Positions 33,110 to 42,189 of a stretch of DNA of 63,048 nt are shown here, in pieces; the stretch's first letter is position 1, and every line of letters starts with the position of its first letter. Source of the DNA: Mobilicoccus sp032100225 (GTDB lineage: Bacteria > Actinomycetota > Actinomycetes > Actinomycetales > Dermatophilaceae). A program made the position numbers and the translations under genes. The notes beneath the pieces were generated by a model, which saw only the letters and a list, made by a program, of their open reading frames with translations, did no database searches and was not told the DNA's origin. Location of the stretch: contig DAMDJY010000001.1 of the NCBI GenBank assembly GCA_032100225.1, forward strand, positions 1 to 63,048, given 5' to 3'.

Positions 33110-33730
33110 GTGACCAGACCGACCATCGGCGTCCTCGCCGTTCAAGGTGACGTGCGTGAGCACGCTGCCGCCCTCGCCCAGTGCGACGCCGACGTGGTGC
33201 TCGTGCGGCGTCCCTCCGAGTTGCCCTCGCTCGACGGCATCGTGCTGCCGGGTGGGGAGTCGACGACCATCGACAAGCTGCTGCGGGCCTTCGACCTGTT
33301 CGAGCCGTTGTCGTCGGCCATCGAGGGCGGTCTCCCGGCCTACGGGTCGTGCGCGGGAATGATCCTGCTGGCCGATCGGCTCGTCGAAGCACACCGCGGG
33401 CAACATACCCTCGGGGGCATCGACATGGTGGTGCGGCGCAACGCCTTCGGGCGTCAGGTCGATTCGTTCGAGGTGGATCTCGACGTCGCCGACGAGGCCT
33501 TCACCTCTCCGCTGCGTGCCGTGTTCATCCGTGCGCCCTGGATCGAAGAACTCGGCGAGGGCGTCCAGACGCTCGCCTCGGTCGAGTTCGACGGTTCCCA
33601 GCGGCCCGTCGCGGTGCGTCAGGGCAACCTGCTGGCGACGTCGTTCCACCCCGAGGTGACCGGCGACCTGCGCGTCCACGAGATGTTCGTCCGGATGGTG
33701 CGCGAACGCGGCGGCGACGCGCGCGGGTGA
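33110..33730 (+). CDS. pdxT: Pyridoxal 5'-phosphate synthase glutaminase subunit PdxT
   Basis: PdxT releases ammonia from glutamine and passes it to PdxS. The 206-residue class I amidotransferase has IGVLAVQGDVREH at the N-terminus, PGGESTT, the nucleophilic cysteine in GSCAGMI near residue 84 and the His-Glu pair in SFHPEVTGD near the C-terminus. GTG 33110 is used: TAATCT eight bases upstream is a good -10 and the only Shine-Dalgarno-like sequence is too far away, so the message is probably leaderless. Confidence 0.96.
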   Translation: MTRPTIGVLAVQGDVREHAAALAQCDADVVLVRRPSELPSLDGIVLPGGESTTIDKLLRAFDLFEPLSSAIEGGLPAYGSCAGMILLADRLVEAHRGQHTLGGIDMVVRRNAFGRQVDSFEVDLDVADEAFTSPLRAVFIRAPWIEELGEGVQTLASVEFDGSQRPVAVRQGNLLATSFHPEVTGDLRVHEMFVRMVRERGGDARG

Positions 33731-33894
33731 CGCGGTTTCACCCTGAACCACGCCGCCACGTAGGATTCGACAAGCCTTTCCCGGGCTCGACCCGGGCACG
33801 ACGGCCTCCCACCCCTGCGGATGGTACGAGGGCGTCGGATTCCGCGGACGAGTCAGTACGTGGCCGGTGGCGAGCCGGCAGTCAGGAGAACACG

Positions 33895-34665
33895 ATGAGC
33901 GGTCACTCCAAGTGGGCGACGACCAAGCACAAGAAGGCGGCGATCGACGCCAAGCGCGGCAAGCTCTTCGCCAAGCTCATCAAGAACATCGAGGTCGCGG
34001 CCCGCACGGGCGGCGGCGACCTCAGCGGTAACCCAACGCTGTTCGACGCGGTGCAGAAGGCCAAGAAGTCCTCCGTGCCCAACGACAACATCGACCGCGC
34101 CGTCAAGCGCGGCTCCGGTGCCGAGGCCGGCGGCGCCGACTGGCAGACCATCATGTACGAGGGCTACGCCCCCGGCGGTGTGGCCGTACTCATCGAGTGC
34201 CTCACCGACAACCGCAACCGTGCCGCCACCGAAGTCCGCGTGGCGCTCTCGCGCAACGGCGGCTCGCTGGCCGACCCGGGCAGCGTCGCCTACAACTTCT
34301 CCCGCAAGGGCGTCGTCATGGTGCCCAAGGCCCAGAAGGACGGCGAGGTCACCGAGGACTCCCTGCTCGAGGTCGTGCTGGAGGCCGGCGCCGACGAGGT
34401 CGAGGACTACGGCGACAGCTTCCGCATCATTTCCGAGGCCACCGACTTCGTGGCCGTACGCAGCGCGCTGCAGCAGGCCGGCGTCGACTACGACTCCGCC
34501 GAGGCCGAGTTCGTGCCCAACCTGCAGGTTCCGCTCGATGTCGAGGGCGCCCGCAAGATGCTCCGCGTCGTCGACGCGCTCGAAGACAGCGACGACGTGC
34601 AGAACGTCTACGTCAACGGAGACATCTCCGAAGATGTCGCCGCCCAGCTCGACGAGGACGAGTGA
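33895..34665 (+). CDS. yebC: YebC/PmpR family protein
   Basis: The 256-residue protein begins with the family signature MSGHSKWATTKHKK and has the three-domain YebC pattern (NNIxRAVKRGSG region, YEGYAPGGVAVLIECLTDN in parts, ending with a second domain near VQNVYVN). Members act as transcription regulators or, in newer work, as factors that relieve ribosome stalling. CAGGAGA is nine bases before ATG 33895. The place directly upstream of ruvC is conserved in bacteria; here a metallo-hydrolase gene on the opposite strand lies between them. Confidence 0.95.
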   Translation: MSGHSKWATTKHKKAAIDAKRGKLFAKLIKNIEVAARTGGGDLSGNPTLFDAVQKAKKSSVPNDNIDRAVKRGSGAEAGGADWQTIMYEGYAPGGVAVLIECLTDNRNRAATEVRVALSRNGGSLADPGSVAYNFSRKGVVMVPKAQKDGEVTEDSLLEVVLEAGADEVEDYGDSFRIISEATDFVAVRSALQQAGVDYDSAEAEFVPNLQVPLDVEGARKMLRVVDALEDSDDVQNVYVNGDISEDVAAQLDEDE

Positions 34666-34749
34666 CGCACCTGCGCTTCTGAGGTTCACGCCACACGAAG
34701 CGGGGTGACGAAATATCACCGAGCTGGTCGCGCCACCAGCCGGGTGCGA

Positions 34750-35412
34750 TCACCAGCCGCGAGCACGCCATTCGTCGAGGTGCGGGCGCTCGGTGCCGAT
34801 GGTGGTGGCGGCGCCGTGGCCGGGGTGGACGATCGTGTCGTCGTCCAGAGCGTCGAATAGGCGGGTGGAGACGTCCTCGATGAGGGACGCGAACTCGGTG
34901 GGGGAGTTCGTCTTCCCGACACCTCCGGGAAAGAGGGAGTCGCCACTGAAGAGGTGGTCCGGACCCTCGGGGGTGCGCAGCAGAAAGGCGATGGAGCCGG
35001 GGGTGTGGCCGCGCAGGGCGATGGCCTCCAGGGAGAGCCCGCCGAAGTCGCCCACGTCGCCGTGGGTCACGGTGTGCTGAGTGGGGTGCTCGATGTCGGG
35101 AGCGTCGTCGACGCCCGCGATCGTCGTGGCTCCGGTGCTGGTGGCGACCTCCGGCAGGGCTCGGACGTGGTCCCAGTGGGAGTGGGTCGTGCAGATGGCC
35201 TGCAGGCTGGGGGCGGTGGGGTCGTCGCCCGAGACGGGGCCGTCGGCCGCGGACTCGCGCAGGAGTGCCTCGATGGCGGGCGCATCGTCGGCAGCGTCGA
35301 TGAGGACGCGGGCGCCGGTGCTCTTGGCGGTGAGCAGGTACACGTTGTTGTCCATGTCGGACACGGAGATTCGGCGGATGACGACGTCAGGCGTATCGAT
35401 GGTCTCGCTCAT
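34750..35412 (-). CDS. Metallo-beta-lactamase fold hydrolase (glyoxalase II-like)
   Basis: The 220-residue protein carries the metal motif THSHWDH around residue 80, the later histidine in RGHTPGS, the bridging aspartate in FSGDSLF and the last histidine in VHPGHG. This set is shared with glyoxalase II and related hydrolases; the substrate is unknown. TATGCT six bases before the ATG on the minus strand points to a leaderless start. The gene is convergent with yebC and divergent from ruvC. Confidence 0.88.
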   Translation of the reverse strand: MSETIDTPDVVIRRISVSDMDNNVYLLTAKSTGARVLIDAADDAPAIEALLRESAADGPVSGDDPTAPSLQAICTTHSHWDHVRALPEVATSTGATTIAGVDDAPDIEHPTQHTVTHGDVGDFGGLSLEAIALRGHTPGSIAFLLRTPEGPDHLFSGDSLFPGGVGKTNSPTEFASLIEDVSTRLFDALDDDTIVHPGHGAATTIGTERPHLDEWRARGW

Positions 35413-35487
35413 GCGTCGAGCATAGGTGCGGCGTGGCGAGGACGCCCATGGCGAAGGGTTGTCGGCTCGCCGCCGTACAGTGTCCAT

Positions 35488-35501
35488 CGAACAGTTGTTC
35501 G
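35488..35501 (+). promoter_or_regulatory. LexA (SOS) box of ruvCAB
   Basis: CGAACAGTTGTTCG matches the Gram-positive LexA consensus GAAC-N4-GTTC with perfect arms extended by C and G. It lies just downstream of TACAGT (35476-35481), a plausible -10, and 20 bases before the ruvC start, so bound LexA would block transcription of ruvC-ruvA-ruvB. DNA-damage control of these genes is well known in actinobacteria. Confidence 0.88.
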
Positions 35502-35521
35502 CCGTATCTGAAGGAGGGTCC

Positions 35522-36100
35522 ATGCGAGTGCTGGGCGTGGACCCGGGGTTGACCCGGTGCGGGTTGGGCATCGTCGACGGTGGCCTCGGCAAGCCGCTGA
35601 CCATGGTCGCTGTCGGTGTGGTGCGCACGCCGGTGGGGGAGCCGGTGCCGCAGCGACTCCTCGCTCTGCAGATCGAACTCGAAGACTGGGTGGAGAAGTA
35701 CCGTCCCGACGCGATCGCCGTCGAACGGGTCTTCGCCCGAAACGACGTCAGCACGATCATGGGTACGGCCCAGGCGAGCTCGATCCCCATGCTGGCCGCG
35801 GCTAAGCGCGGGCTGCCCCTGGCCATGCATACCCCCAGCGAGGTCAAGGCCGCCGTGACCGGCAATGGTCGCGCCGACAAGGCGCAGGTCACCGCCATGA
35901 TCACGCGCATCCTGCGCCTCACCGAGGCGCCCCGCCCCGCCGACGCCGCCGATGCGCTGGCGCTCGCGGTGTGTCACGTGTGGCGTGGTGGCGCGCAATC
36001 CCGAATCGACGACGCGATGGCCAAGGCCCGCAGTCGTGGCACGCCGGTCCAGGCACGTCGCACGGCACGTCCGGTCACATCACGAGGGAGCCAAGCATGA
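35522..36100 (+). CDS. ruvC: Holliday junction endonuclease RuvC
   Basis: RuvC cuts Holliday junctions together with RuvAB. The 192-residue RNase H-fold protein has the first acidic residue in MRVLGVDPGLTRCG, the glutamate in IAVERVFARND, and the paired aspartates in RPADAADALALAVCH. AAGGAGG is six bases before ATG 35522. Its TGA overlaps the ruvA ATG. The last ~35 residues are a basic tail. Expression should follow the LexA box upstream. Confidence 0.97.
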   Translation: MRVLGVDPGLTRCGLGIVDGGLGKPLTMVAVGVVRTPVGEPVPQRLLALQIELEDWVEKYRPDAIAVERVFARNDVSTIMGTAQASSIPMLAAAKRGLPLAMHTPSEVKAAVTGNGRADKAQVTAMITRILRLTEAPRPADAADALALAVCHVWRGGAQSRIDDAMAKARSRGTPVQARRTARPVTSRGSQA

Positions 36101-36696
36101 TCAGCAGCCTGACCGGGGTCACCCGGCACGTCGGACTCGACCGTCTCGTCGTCGAGGTCGGTGGCGTGGGTTTCGCCGTGCTGACCACCCCGGCCACCGC
36201 GGCAGCGCAGCACCTCGGCCACGACACGACCCTCGCGACCTCCCTCGTGGTGCGCGAGGACTCGATGACCCTCTACGGGTTCGCCTCCACAGACGAGCGC
36301 GACCTGTTCGAGACCGTGCAGACCGTCTCGGGCGTCGGCCCGCGCCTGGCGCTCGCGATGTTGGCCGTGCTCGACCCCGACACCCTGCGCATCGCCGTCG
36401 CCTCCAGCGACCTGGCCACCCTCACCAAGGTGCCGGGCATCGGTAAGAAGGGCGCCGAACGCATCGCCCTGGAGCTGCGCGACAAGATCGCCGCGCCGTC
36501 GGCTGCCGGTGGCGTCGCGCCCCCCACTGCTGCCGCGACGGCCGATGCCGGTCGCGAACCGGTGCGTGAGGCGCTGGTCGGCCTCGGGTGGACGGCCAAG
36601 CAGGCCGACGCCGCCATCGAGAAGGTCGTCGCGCACGACGCCGACCCGAGTGTGCCCGCCCTGCTCAAGGCCGCGCTGCGGGAGCTCGGCCGATGA
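36097..36696 (+). CDS. ruvA: Holliday junction branch migration protein RuvA
   Basis: RuvA binds the junction as a tetramer and loads RuvB. The 199-residue protein has the OB-fold N-terminal domain (MISSLTGVTRHVGLDRLVVEVGG region), two helix-hairpin-helix motifs (TVSGVGPRLALAML and KVPGIGKKGAERIALEL) and the C-terminal three-helix domain after an Ala/Pro-rich linker. It overlaps ruvC and ruvB by ATGA at both ends, a tightly coupled operon. Confidence 0.97.
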   Translation: MISSLTGVTRHVGLDRLVVEVGGVGFAVLTTPATAAAQHLGHDTTLATSLVVREDSMTLYGFASTDERDLFETVQTVSGVGPRLALAMLAVLDPDTLRIAVASSDLATLTKVPGIGKKGAERIALELRDKIAAPSAAGGVAPPTAAATADAGREPVREALVGLGWTAKQADAAIEKVVAHDADPSVPALLKAALRELGR

Positions 36697-37829
36697 CCGG
36701 ATACGACGCCGGTGGTGACGCCGGCAGCGATGCCGATCTGACCTACGAGGCGGACGGCTCCTTCGACATCTCCGAGCGCATCGTCGACCCCGGCGCCATC
36801 GAGGGCGACGAGCAGCGCGTCGAGGCGGCGCTGCGCCCGCGGCGTCTCTCGGAGTTTCCCGGCCAGCCGCGGGTGCGCGAACAGTTGTCGCTCGTGTTGG
36901 AGGCGGCCAAACGCCGTGGTGCCCCGCCCGATCACATTCTGTTGTCCGGACCCCCCGGCCTCGGTAAGACGACCCTGGCGATGATCTCGGCGGCCGAGCT
37001 GGAGGCGCCGATCCGCATCACGAGCGGCCCGGCCATCCAGCACGCGGGCGACCTCGCCTCGATCCTCTCGTCGCTCACCGAGGGGGAGGTGCTCTTTCTC
37101 GACGAGATCCACCGCATGAGCCGCCCTGCCGAGGAGATGCTCTACCTGGCGATGGAGGACTTCCGCGTCGACATCATCGTCGGCAAAGGGCCCGGTGCCA
37201 CAGCCATTCCCCTCGAACTCGCGCCGTTCACCGTGGTGGGCGCCACGACCCGCGCGGGGCTGCTGCCCGCGCCGCTGCGTGACCGGTTCGGTTTTACCGG
37301 CCACCTCGACTTCTACGACCCGGCCGACCTCGAGACGATCCTGCACCGCTCGGCGCGGCTGCTCGGCATCGAGGCCGAGGCCGCGGGCATCACCGAGATC
37401 GCGAAGCGTTCTCGCGGCACACCTCGCATCGCCAATCGCCTCCTGCGCCGGGTGCGGGACTGGGCGCAGGTCCACGGCCGCCACGTCGTCGACCTCGACG
37501 CGGCCGACGCGGCCCTGGCCCTGTTCGACGTCGACGAGCGCGGGCTGGATCGCCTCGACCGGGGAGTGCTGGAGGCGCTGTGCACCCGGTTCGCCGGCGG
37601 CCCGGTCGGCCTGTCGACCCTCGCGGTCGCCGTCAGCGAAGAATCGGACACCGTCGAGACCGTCGCCGAGCCGTATCTGGTCCGCGAGGGGTACATCGTG
37701 CGAACGCCCCGCGGACGGATGGCGACATCTCTGGCTTGGTCCCACCTCGGGCTGCGCCCACCGGCCTCCCAGGCGGGCCCGGCGATCCTCGACGGGCAGG
37801 TCCCTCTGCCCCTCAACCAGGACGACTGA
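36693..37829 (+). CDS. ruvB: Holliday junction helicase motor RuvB
   Basis: RuvB is the AAA+ motor of branch migration. Of its 378 residues, Walker A is GPPGLGKTT, Walker B FLDEIHRM, sensor 1 VGATTRAGLL, and the arginine finger region APLRDRFGF. The C-terminal winged helix contains EPYLVREGYIVRTPRGR. A ~35-residue acidic N-terminal extension precedes the core, as in other actinobacteria. A small terminator follows. Confidence 0.97.
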   Translation: MTGYDAGGDAGSDADLTYEADGSFDISERIVDPGAIEGDEQRVEAALRPRRLSEFPGQPRVREQLSLVLEAAKRRGAPPDHILLSGPPGLGKTTLAMISAAELEAPIRITSGPAIQHAGDLASILSSLTEGEVLFLDEIHRMSRPAEEMLYLAMEDFRVDIIVGKGPGATAIPLELAPFTVVGATTRAGLLPAPLRDRFGFTGHLDFYDPADLETILHRSARLLGIEAEAAGITEIAKRSRGTPRIANRLLRRVRDWAQVHGRHVVDLDAADAALALFDVDERGLDRLDRGVLEALCTRFAGGPVGLSTLAVAVSEESDTVETVAEPYLVREGYIVRTPRGRMATSLAWSHLGLRPPASQAGPAILDGQVPLPLNQDD

Positions 37830-37839
37830 CCACGTCATC

Positions 37840-37859
37840 ACCGCCCCGACCAGGGCGGT
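37840..37859 (+). terminator. Terminator after ruvB
   Basis: ACCGCCC and GGGCGGT pair perfectly around a six-base loop, followed by TTCTCT, 10 bases after the ruvB stop. It separates ruvCAB from yajC-secDF. Confidence 0.7.
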
Positions 37860-37875
37860 TCTCTCGGCGAGGCTG

Positions 37876-37906
37876 TTGGCGTACTCCCATGAACGTCACC
37901 TAAACT
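37876..37906 (+). promoter_or_regulatory. Probable promoter of yajC-secD-secF
   Basis: TTGGCG at 37876-37881 and TAAACT at 37901-37906 are spaced by 19 bases, leaving a leader of about 100 bases before yajC. Confidence 0.5.
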
Positions 37907-38012
37907 CGACCAGGTGCCTCGGTGAGGCATGTCCGGTCAGGCAGGGGGATTCGGCCACCGGGCGCACCCGGCCCGCAGCCCCCCGCGGGTCCACCCGACG
38001 ACGAGGATCTCG

Positions 38013-38339
38013 ATGGATTCGCTCTTTGGCCTGCTGCCGTTGCTGATGTTGGTGGCGCTGATGATCTGGATGCTCGTCTCTCAGCGGCGCCGCCAGCGCG
38101 AGGTCGCCGCGATGCAGGCCTCACTCGTCGTCGGCGACGAGGTTCTCACCGTCGGAGGCATCATCGGGCGTCTGGTCTCCGTCGATGGCCCCATCGTGGG
38201 CCTCGACGTGAGCGACGGCGTCGTCATTCGTATCGACCGCCGGACGGTCTCGGGCCGCACGAGCGATGTGCCGATCTTCGGCACCTCCGCCGTGCGCACC
38301 GAGGGCACCGACGGTCCCGTCATCTCTGGGCAGGATTGA
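38013..38339 (+). CDS. yajC: Preprotein translocase subunit YajC
   Basis: The 108-residue protein has one N-terminal membrane helix (LLPLLMLVALMIWMLVSQRRRQRE in two halves) followed by the small YajC domain with VGDEVLTVGGIIGRLVSVD. YajC associates with SecDF in the cytoplasmic membrane. ATG 38013 has GAGGA a suitable distance upstream; the in-frame ATG at 37929 would add 28 residues without family similarity. secD begins two bases after its stop. Confidence 0.93.
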   Translation: MDSLFGLLPLLMLVALMIWMLVSQRRRQREVAAMQASLVVGDEVLTVGGIIGRLVSVDGPIVGLDVSDGVVIRIDRRTVSGRTSDVPIFGTSAVRTEGTDGPVISGQD

Positions 38340-38341
38340 GC

Positions 38342-40342
38342 ATGGCCAACCCGACCATCCGCGGGGCCATGCGCTCCCTGTTCGCCATGGCGGCCATCGT
38401 GCTCGCCCTCCTCATCGCCGTCGGCTCCACCGTTCAGTGGGCCGGTGGGCAGTGGACACCCAAGCTCGGTCTCGACCTCGAGGGCGGTACTCAGATGGTG
38501 CTCGCTCCGCAGGTGGGTGAGGGCCAGAGCGTCAACGAGCAGCAGCTCTCCCAGGCCGTCGACATCATCCGTGCCCGCGTCGACGGGCAGGGTGTCTCCG
38601 AGGCCGAGGTCTCCACCCTCGGCAGCAACGTTGTCGTCACCGTGCCCGGCCAGATGACGCGTGAGCAGGAGGAGATGCTGCGGCAGTCGTCGCAGATGCG
38701 TTTCCGTCCGGTCATCGCGGTTCTTCCTGTCGAGCCGGCCCCGGCACCCACCGCGACGGGTACCGGAGAGGTCGCTCCGCCTGCTGACTCCGTCGCGCCG
38801 GGAGCCACGGGCTCCCCGTCGGCGTCCGCCAAGCCCAAGGCCAGCCCCTCCGCATCGGGCAAGCCGAGCGCCGCCCCGACTCCTGCGCCCACGACAACGG
38901 CCAATGCTGTTGCGGCGCAAGCCTTGCAGCGTCCGGCAGTCGACGCCCCGGCGCCGACGCCCACGGCCAACCCGACCGACCTGCTGCGTCAGCCGGTCCC
39001 TGAAGAGGCCGCCCCCGGTCTGCCCAAGATCACCGCGGAGCAGCGCAAGGACCCGCAGAAGCTCATCGAGTACGCCACCAACGAGGCGTGGATGGGCAAC
39101 CCTAAGTACATCGAGGAGATCCAGGCGCTCGACTGCAGCAAGCCGCGTGCGTCCGCAGCCGCCGAGGACCCCGACACCGCGATGGTGGCGTGTGACTCGG
39201 AGGGGCAGTTCAAGTACCTCCTCGGCCCGTCGGTCATCGACGGTGACCAGCTCGCCGATGCGAGCTCCGGTCCGGCCACCAACAACCAGGGTCAGCCGAT
39301 CCCGGGTACCGAGGTGCGCCTGCAGATGAAGAAGGACGCCGTCGAGCCCTACCGGGTCGCGAGCTCCTACATGGTGGGCCTCGAGCAGCCCCGCAACCAG
39401 ATGGCCACGGTTCTCGACGGCCGCGTGGTCTCGGCGCCCTACTTCTCCAGCCCCATCCCCGACGGCGTGGCCTCCATCAGCGGCAACTTCGACGCCGACT
39501 CCGGCCAACTGCTCGCCGACCAGCTCAAGTTCGGTGCACTGCCGATGTCGTTCGCGGTGCAGAGCTCCGAGCAGGTCAGTCCCACCGTCGGTGGTGACCA
39601 GCTCAACCTCGGTATCGTCGCGGGCCTCATCGGTCTGGGCCTGGTCGTCCTGTACTTCTTCTGGCAGTACCGGGTCCTCGGCTTGGTCACCACCGCGTCG
39701 CTGGTCATCGTCGCGATCGTCACCTACCTGATGCTCACGCTGCTCGGCTGGGGCTACAACCTGCGCCTGACTCTCGCCGGTGTCACGGGCGCCATCGTCG
39801 CCATCGGCACGACGGCCGACTCGTTCATCGTCTACTTCGAACGCGTTCGAGACGAAGTGCGTGAGGGGCGTGCGGTGCAGTCGGCCACGCAGACCGGGTG
39901 GGCACGCGCCAAGCAGACCATCCTGATCTCGGGCGGAGTCAACTTCCTCGCTGCTCTCGTGCTCTACATCCTGGCGGCCAGCAACGTGCGCGGCTTCGCG
40001 TTCATGCTCATGCTCACCACGATCATCGACCTGCTCGTGACGTTCCTGTTCACGCACCCGATGCTCTTGGCGCTGACCCGCACGAAGTTCTTCGGTGAGG
40101 GCCACACGTGGTCGGGCCTCTCGGCCGAGAGCCTCGGCGTCGACCGCGGCCGCTACCTCGGACGTGGCCGCTACGGCCGCCCCGGCGGGGGAAGCGCGAC
40201 GACGGCCGGAGCCGGTGGAGCGACCGCCTATGAGGGAACCATCGGCATCGACGGCGATGACGTGTACGACGCAGACACCCACACCGACTCCGACTCGGCG
40301 AGCGACGAGCTCACCGCCGGCCCCGGAAGGGACAACCGATGA
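38342..40342 (+). CDS. secD: Protein translocase subunit SecD
   Basis: SecD works with SecF to pull secreted proteins across the membrane using the proton gradient. The 666-residue protein has a first membrane helix at about 15-35, the large outer P1 domain, and a block of five helices after residue 415, with GLIGLGLVVLYFFWQYR and the family motif TTADSFIVYFERVRDE. P1 contains a long Pro/Ala/Ser/Thr-rich linker (about residues 133-225) that is much longer than in E. coli and varies in this group. The cytoplasmic C-terminal tail is Gly-, Asp- and Ser-rich. It overlaps secF by ATGA. Confidence 0.96.
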   Translation: MANPTIRGAMRSLFAMAAIVLALLIAVGSTVQWAGGQWTPKLGLDLEGGTQMVLAPQVGEGQSVNEQQLSQAVDIIRARVDGQGVSEAEVSTLGSNVVVTVPGQMTREQEEMLRQSSQMRFRPVIAVLPVEPAPAPTATGTGEVAPPADSVAPGATGSPSASAKPKASPSASGKPSAAPTPAPTTTANAVAAQALQRPAVDAPAPTPTANPTDLLRQPVPEEAAPGLPKITAEQRKDPQKLIEYATNEAWMGNPKYIEEIQALDCSKPRASAAAEDPDTAMVACDSEGQFKYLLGPSVIDGDQLADASSGPATNNQGQPIPGTEVRLQMKKDAVEPYRVASSYMVGLEQPRNQMATVLDGRVVSAPYFSSPIPDGVASISGNFDADSGQLLADQLKFGALPMSFAVQSSEQVSPTVGGDQLNLGIVAGLIGLGLVVLYFFWQYRVLGLVTTASLVIVAIVTYLMLTLLGWGYNLRLTLAGVTGAIVAIGTTADSFIVYFERVRDEVREGRAVQSATQTGWARAKQTILISGGVNFLAALVLYILAASNVRGFAFMLMLTTIIDLLVTFLFTHPMLLALTRTKFFGEGHTWSGLSAESLGVDRGRYLGRGRYGRPGGGSATTAGAGGATAYEGTIGIDGDDVYDADTHTDSDSASDELTAGPGRDNR

Positions 40343-41574
40343 GCCGCTTCTCCGACCTCGGCAACGACCTCTACACAGGTCGCCGATCATTCGACTTCGT
40401 CGGGCGCGCCAAGACCTGGTATCTGCTCTCGGGCGTCCTGTTGCTCATCACCCTCGCGGGCCTCGGGATTCGCGGCGGTGTCAACCTCGGTATCGAGTTC
40501 ACCGGTGGCTCCGACTTTCGCGTGCCGGGCGTCACCAACATGGACAACTTCGAGGCCCGCGCGACCGAGGTCGTGCGCGACGTGGGCAAGGTGGACCAGG
40601 CGTCGGTGACGCAGGTCGGCACCGACTCCGTCCGCGTCCAGACCGCCCGGTTCGACGACCGGCGCGCCATCGACGTCCGCGACGGCCTCGCCAAGGAATT
40701 CGGGGTGCCCGGCGACACCGTGGCCAGTTCCGTCATCGGCCCCTCGTGGGGCGAGTCAGTGACCAATGATGCGCTGCGCGCCCTCGGGATCTTCCTGATC
40801 CTGGTCTCGGTGGTGTTGGCCCTGTACTTCCGCACCTGGAAGATGGCCGCAGCCGCCCTCGTCGCGCTGATCCACGACATCCTGTTCACCGTCGGCATCT
40901 ACACGCTGGCCGGGTTCGAGGTCACGCCCGCCTCGGCCATCGGGTTCCTGACCATCCTCGGTTACTCGATGTACGACACGGTCGTCGTGTTCGACAAGGT
41001 GCGCGAGAACACCAACGACGCGTTCCGCCGCGGCAACCTCACCTACGGCGAGGCGGCCAACCTGGCCATCAACCAGACCGTCGTCCGCTCGATCAACACG
41101 TCCATGGTCGCGCTGTTGCCGGTGGCGGTCATCCTCGTCATGTCGTGGGTCGTCATCGGCCCGGGCACGCTGCGTGACCTGTCGTTGGCGTTGTTCATCG
41201 GTATCGCCGTGGGCACCTACTCGTCGATCTTCATCGCCACGCCGCTGCTGGTCGGCATGCGGCGGGGGGAGAAGTCGGTGCGGGCACTGGCCGACCGCGT
41301 CACCAAGTACCGGGAGCGTGCGGCCCTCGACGGTGACGCTGGTCCGGTGCTCCTGGCCGGTGTCGGCTCGCGGGGCTCCTCGACGGGTTCAGCTGTCTCT
41401 GCTGTCAGTGAGTCTCCGTCGTCGGTCGCCACGCCTGTGGTGGACGCTACTGCGGCGAGTCCCCTCGGCGAGGGGGTCACGGCGACGGGCCGTCCTATCC
41501 ATCCCTACGCGAAGCGCGCGCAGGAGGTCGAGACCAAGCTGGCGCGCGAGCAGCGCCGACGCGGGGAGAAGTGA
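40339..41574 (+). CDS. secF: Protein translocase subunit SecF
   Basis: The 411-residue partner of SecD has six membrane helices, with LGIEFTGGSDFRV in the first outer loop, and GFLTILGYSMYDTVVVFDKVREN and RSINTSMVALLPV in the conserved core. The last ~100 residues are a Ser/Ala/Val-rich cytoplasmic tail ending in basic residues. The start overlaps the secD stop (ATGA), and the TGA of secF overlaps the apt ATG by one base. Confidence 0.96.
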   Translation: MSRFSDLGNDLYTGRRSFDFVGRAKTWYLLSGVLLLITLAGLGIRGGVNLGIEFTGGSDFRVPGVTNMDNFEARATEVVRDVGKVDQASVTQVGTDSVRVQTARFDDRRAIDVRDGLAKEFGVPGDTVASSVIGPSWGESVTNDALRALGIFLILVSVVLALYFRTWKMAAAALVALIHDILFTVGIYTLAGFEVTPASAIGFLTILGYSMYDTVVVFDKVRENTNDAFRRGNLTYGEAANLAINQTVVRSINTSMVALLPVAVILVMSWVVIGPGTLRDLSLALFIGIAVGTYSSIFIATPLLVGMRRGEKSVRALADRVTKYRERAALDGDAGPVLLAGVGSRGSSTGSAVSAVSESPSSVATPVVDATAASPLGEGVTATGRPIHPYAKRAQEVETKLAREQRRRGEK

Positions 41575-42173
41575 TGACGGAACCCCAGCCGGCGACGCAG
41601 CTGCAGGGCGGGCATGCAGATGAGTCACCGGTAAAGTCGGGTCACGTGACCGATTCCCTCGCCTCGCTCGTCGCCTCCACGCTGCGCGACATCCACGACT
41701 TTCCCGGGCCGGGGGTCGTCTTCAAGGACTTCACCCCGCTGCTGGCCGACCACGGCGCCTTCGCTGCTGTCGTCGACGACGTCGTCGACCGCTTCAAGGG
41801 CAAGGTCGACGCCATCGTCGGGATCGAAGCCCGTGGGTTCATGATCGGCGCGGCCGCGGCCTATGCGATGGGCGTCGGTTTCGTGCCGGTGCGCAAGGCG
41901 GGCAAGCTGCCGCACAGCACCGAGTCGATCAGCTACGCGCTTGAGTACGGCCAGGCGACCATCGAGATCCACACCGACGCGGTGGCCGCGGGCAGCCGCG
42001 TTCTCGTCGTCGACGACGTTCTGGCGACCGGCGGCACTGCTGCTGCGACGTGCGACCTCGTCGAGCGGTTGGGTGCGACGGTCGTGGGTGTCGACATCGT
42101 CGTGGAGATCGTCGCGCTCGGGGGCCGAGCGGCTCTCGGAGACCGACCGCTGCACGCAATCCTGCAGGTCTAG
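41574..42173 (+). CDS. apt: Adenine phosphoribosyltransferase
   Basis: APRT salvages adenine by joining it to PRPP to form AMP. The core shows DIHDFPGPGVVFKDFTPLL, GIEARGFMIGAA and the PRPP-binding motif RVLVVDDVLATGGTA. Starting at ATG 41574, which overlaps the secF stop, gives 199 residues with ~24 extra at the N-terminus. GTG 41646 would give the usual 175 residues and is a real alternative, since no strong ribosome site marks either. It is the last gene of the sec cluster, next to relA, as in other actinobacteria. Confidence 0.93.
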   Translation: MTEPQPATQLQGGHADESPVKSGHVTDSLASLVASTLRDIHDFPGPGVVFKDFTPLLADHGAFAAVVDDVVDRFKGKVDAIVGIEARGFMIGAAAAYAMGVGFVPVRKAGKLPHSTESISYALEYGQATIEIHTDAVAAGSRVLVVDDVLATGGTAAATCDLVERLGATVVGVDIVVEIVALGGRAALGDRPLHAILQV

Positions 42174-42189
42174 CCCCTACACTCGGTCC

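Noticed and set aside
34700..34740. A terminator between yebC and the convergent hydrolase gene
   Set aside because: Only five- and six-base stems are present (GGTGA/TCACC, GCTGGT/ACCAGC), too weak to call with confidence.
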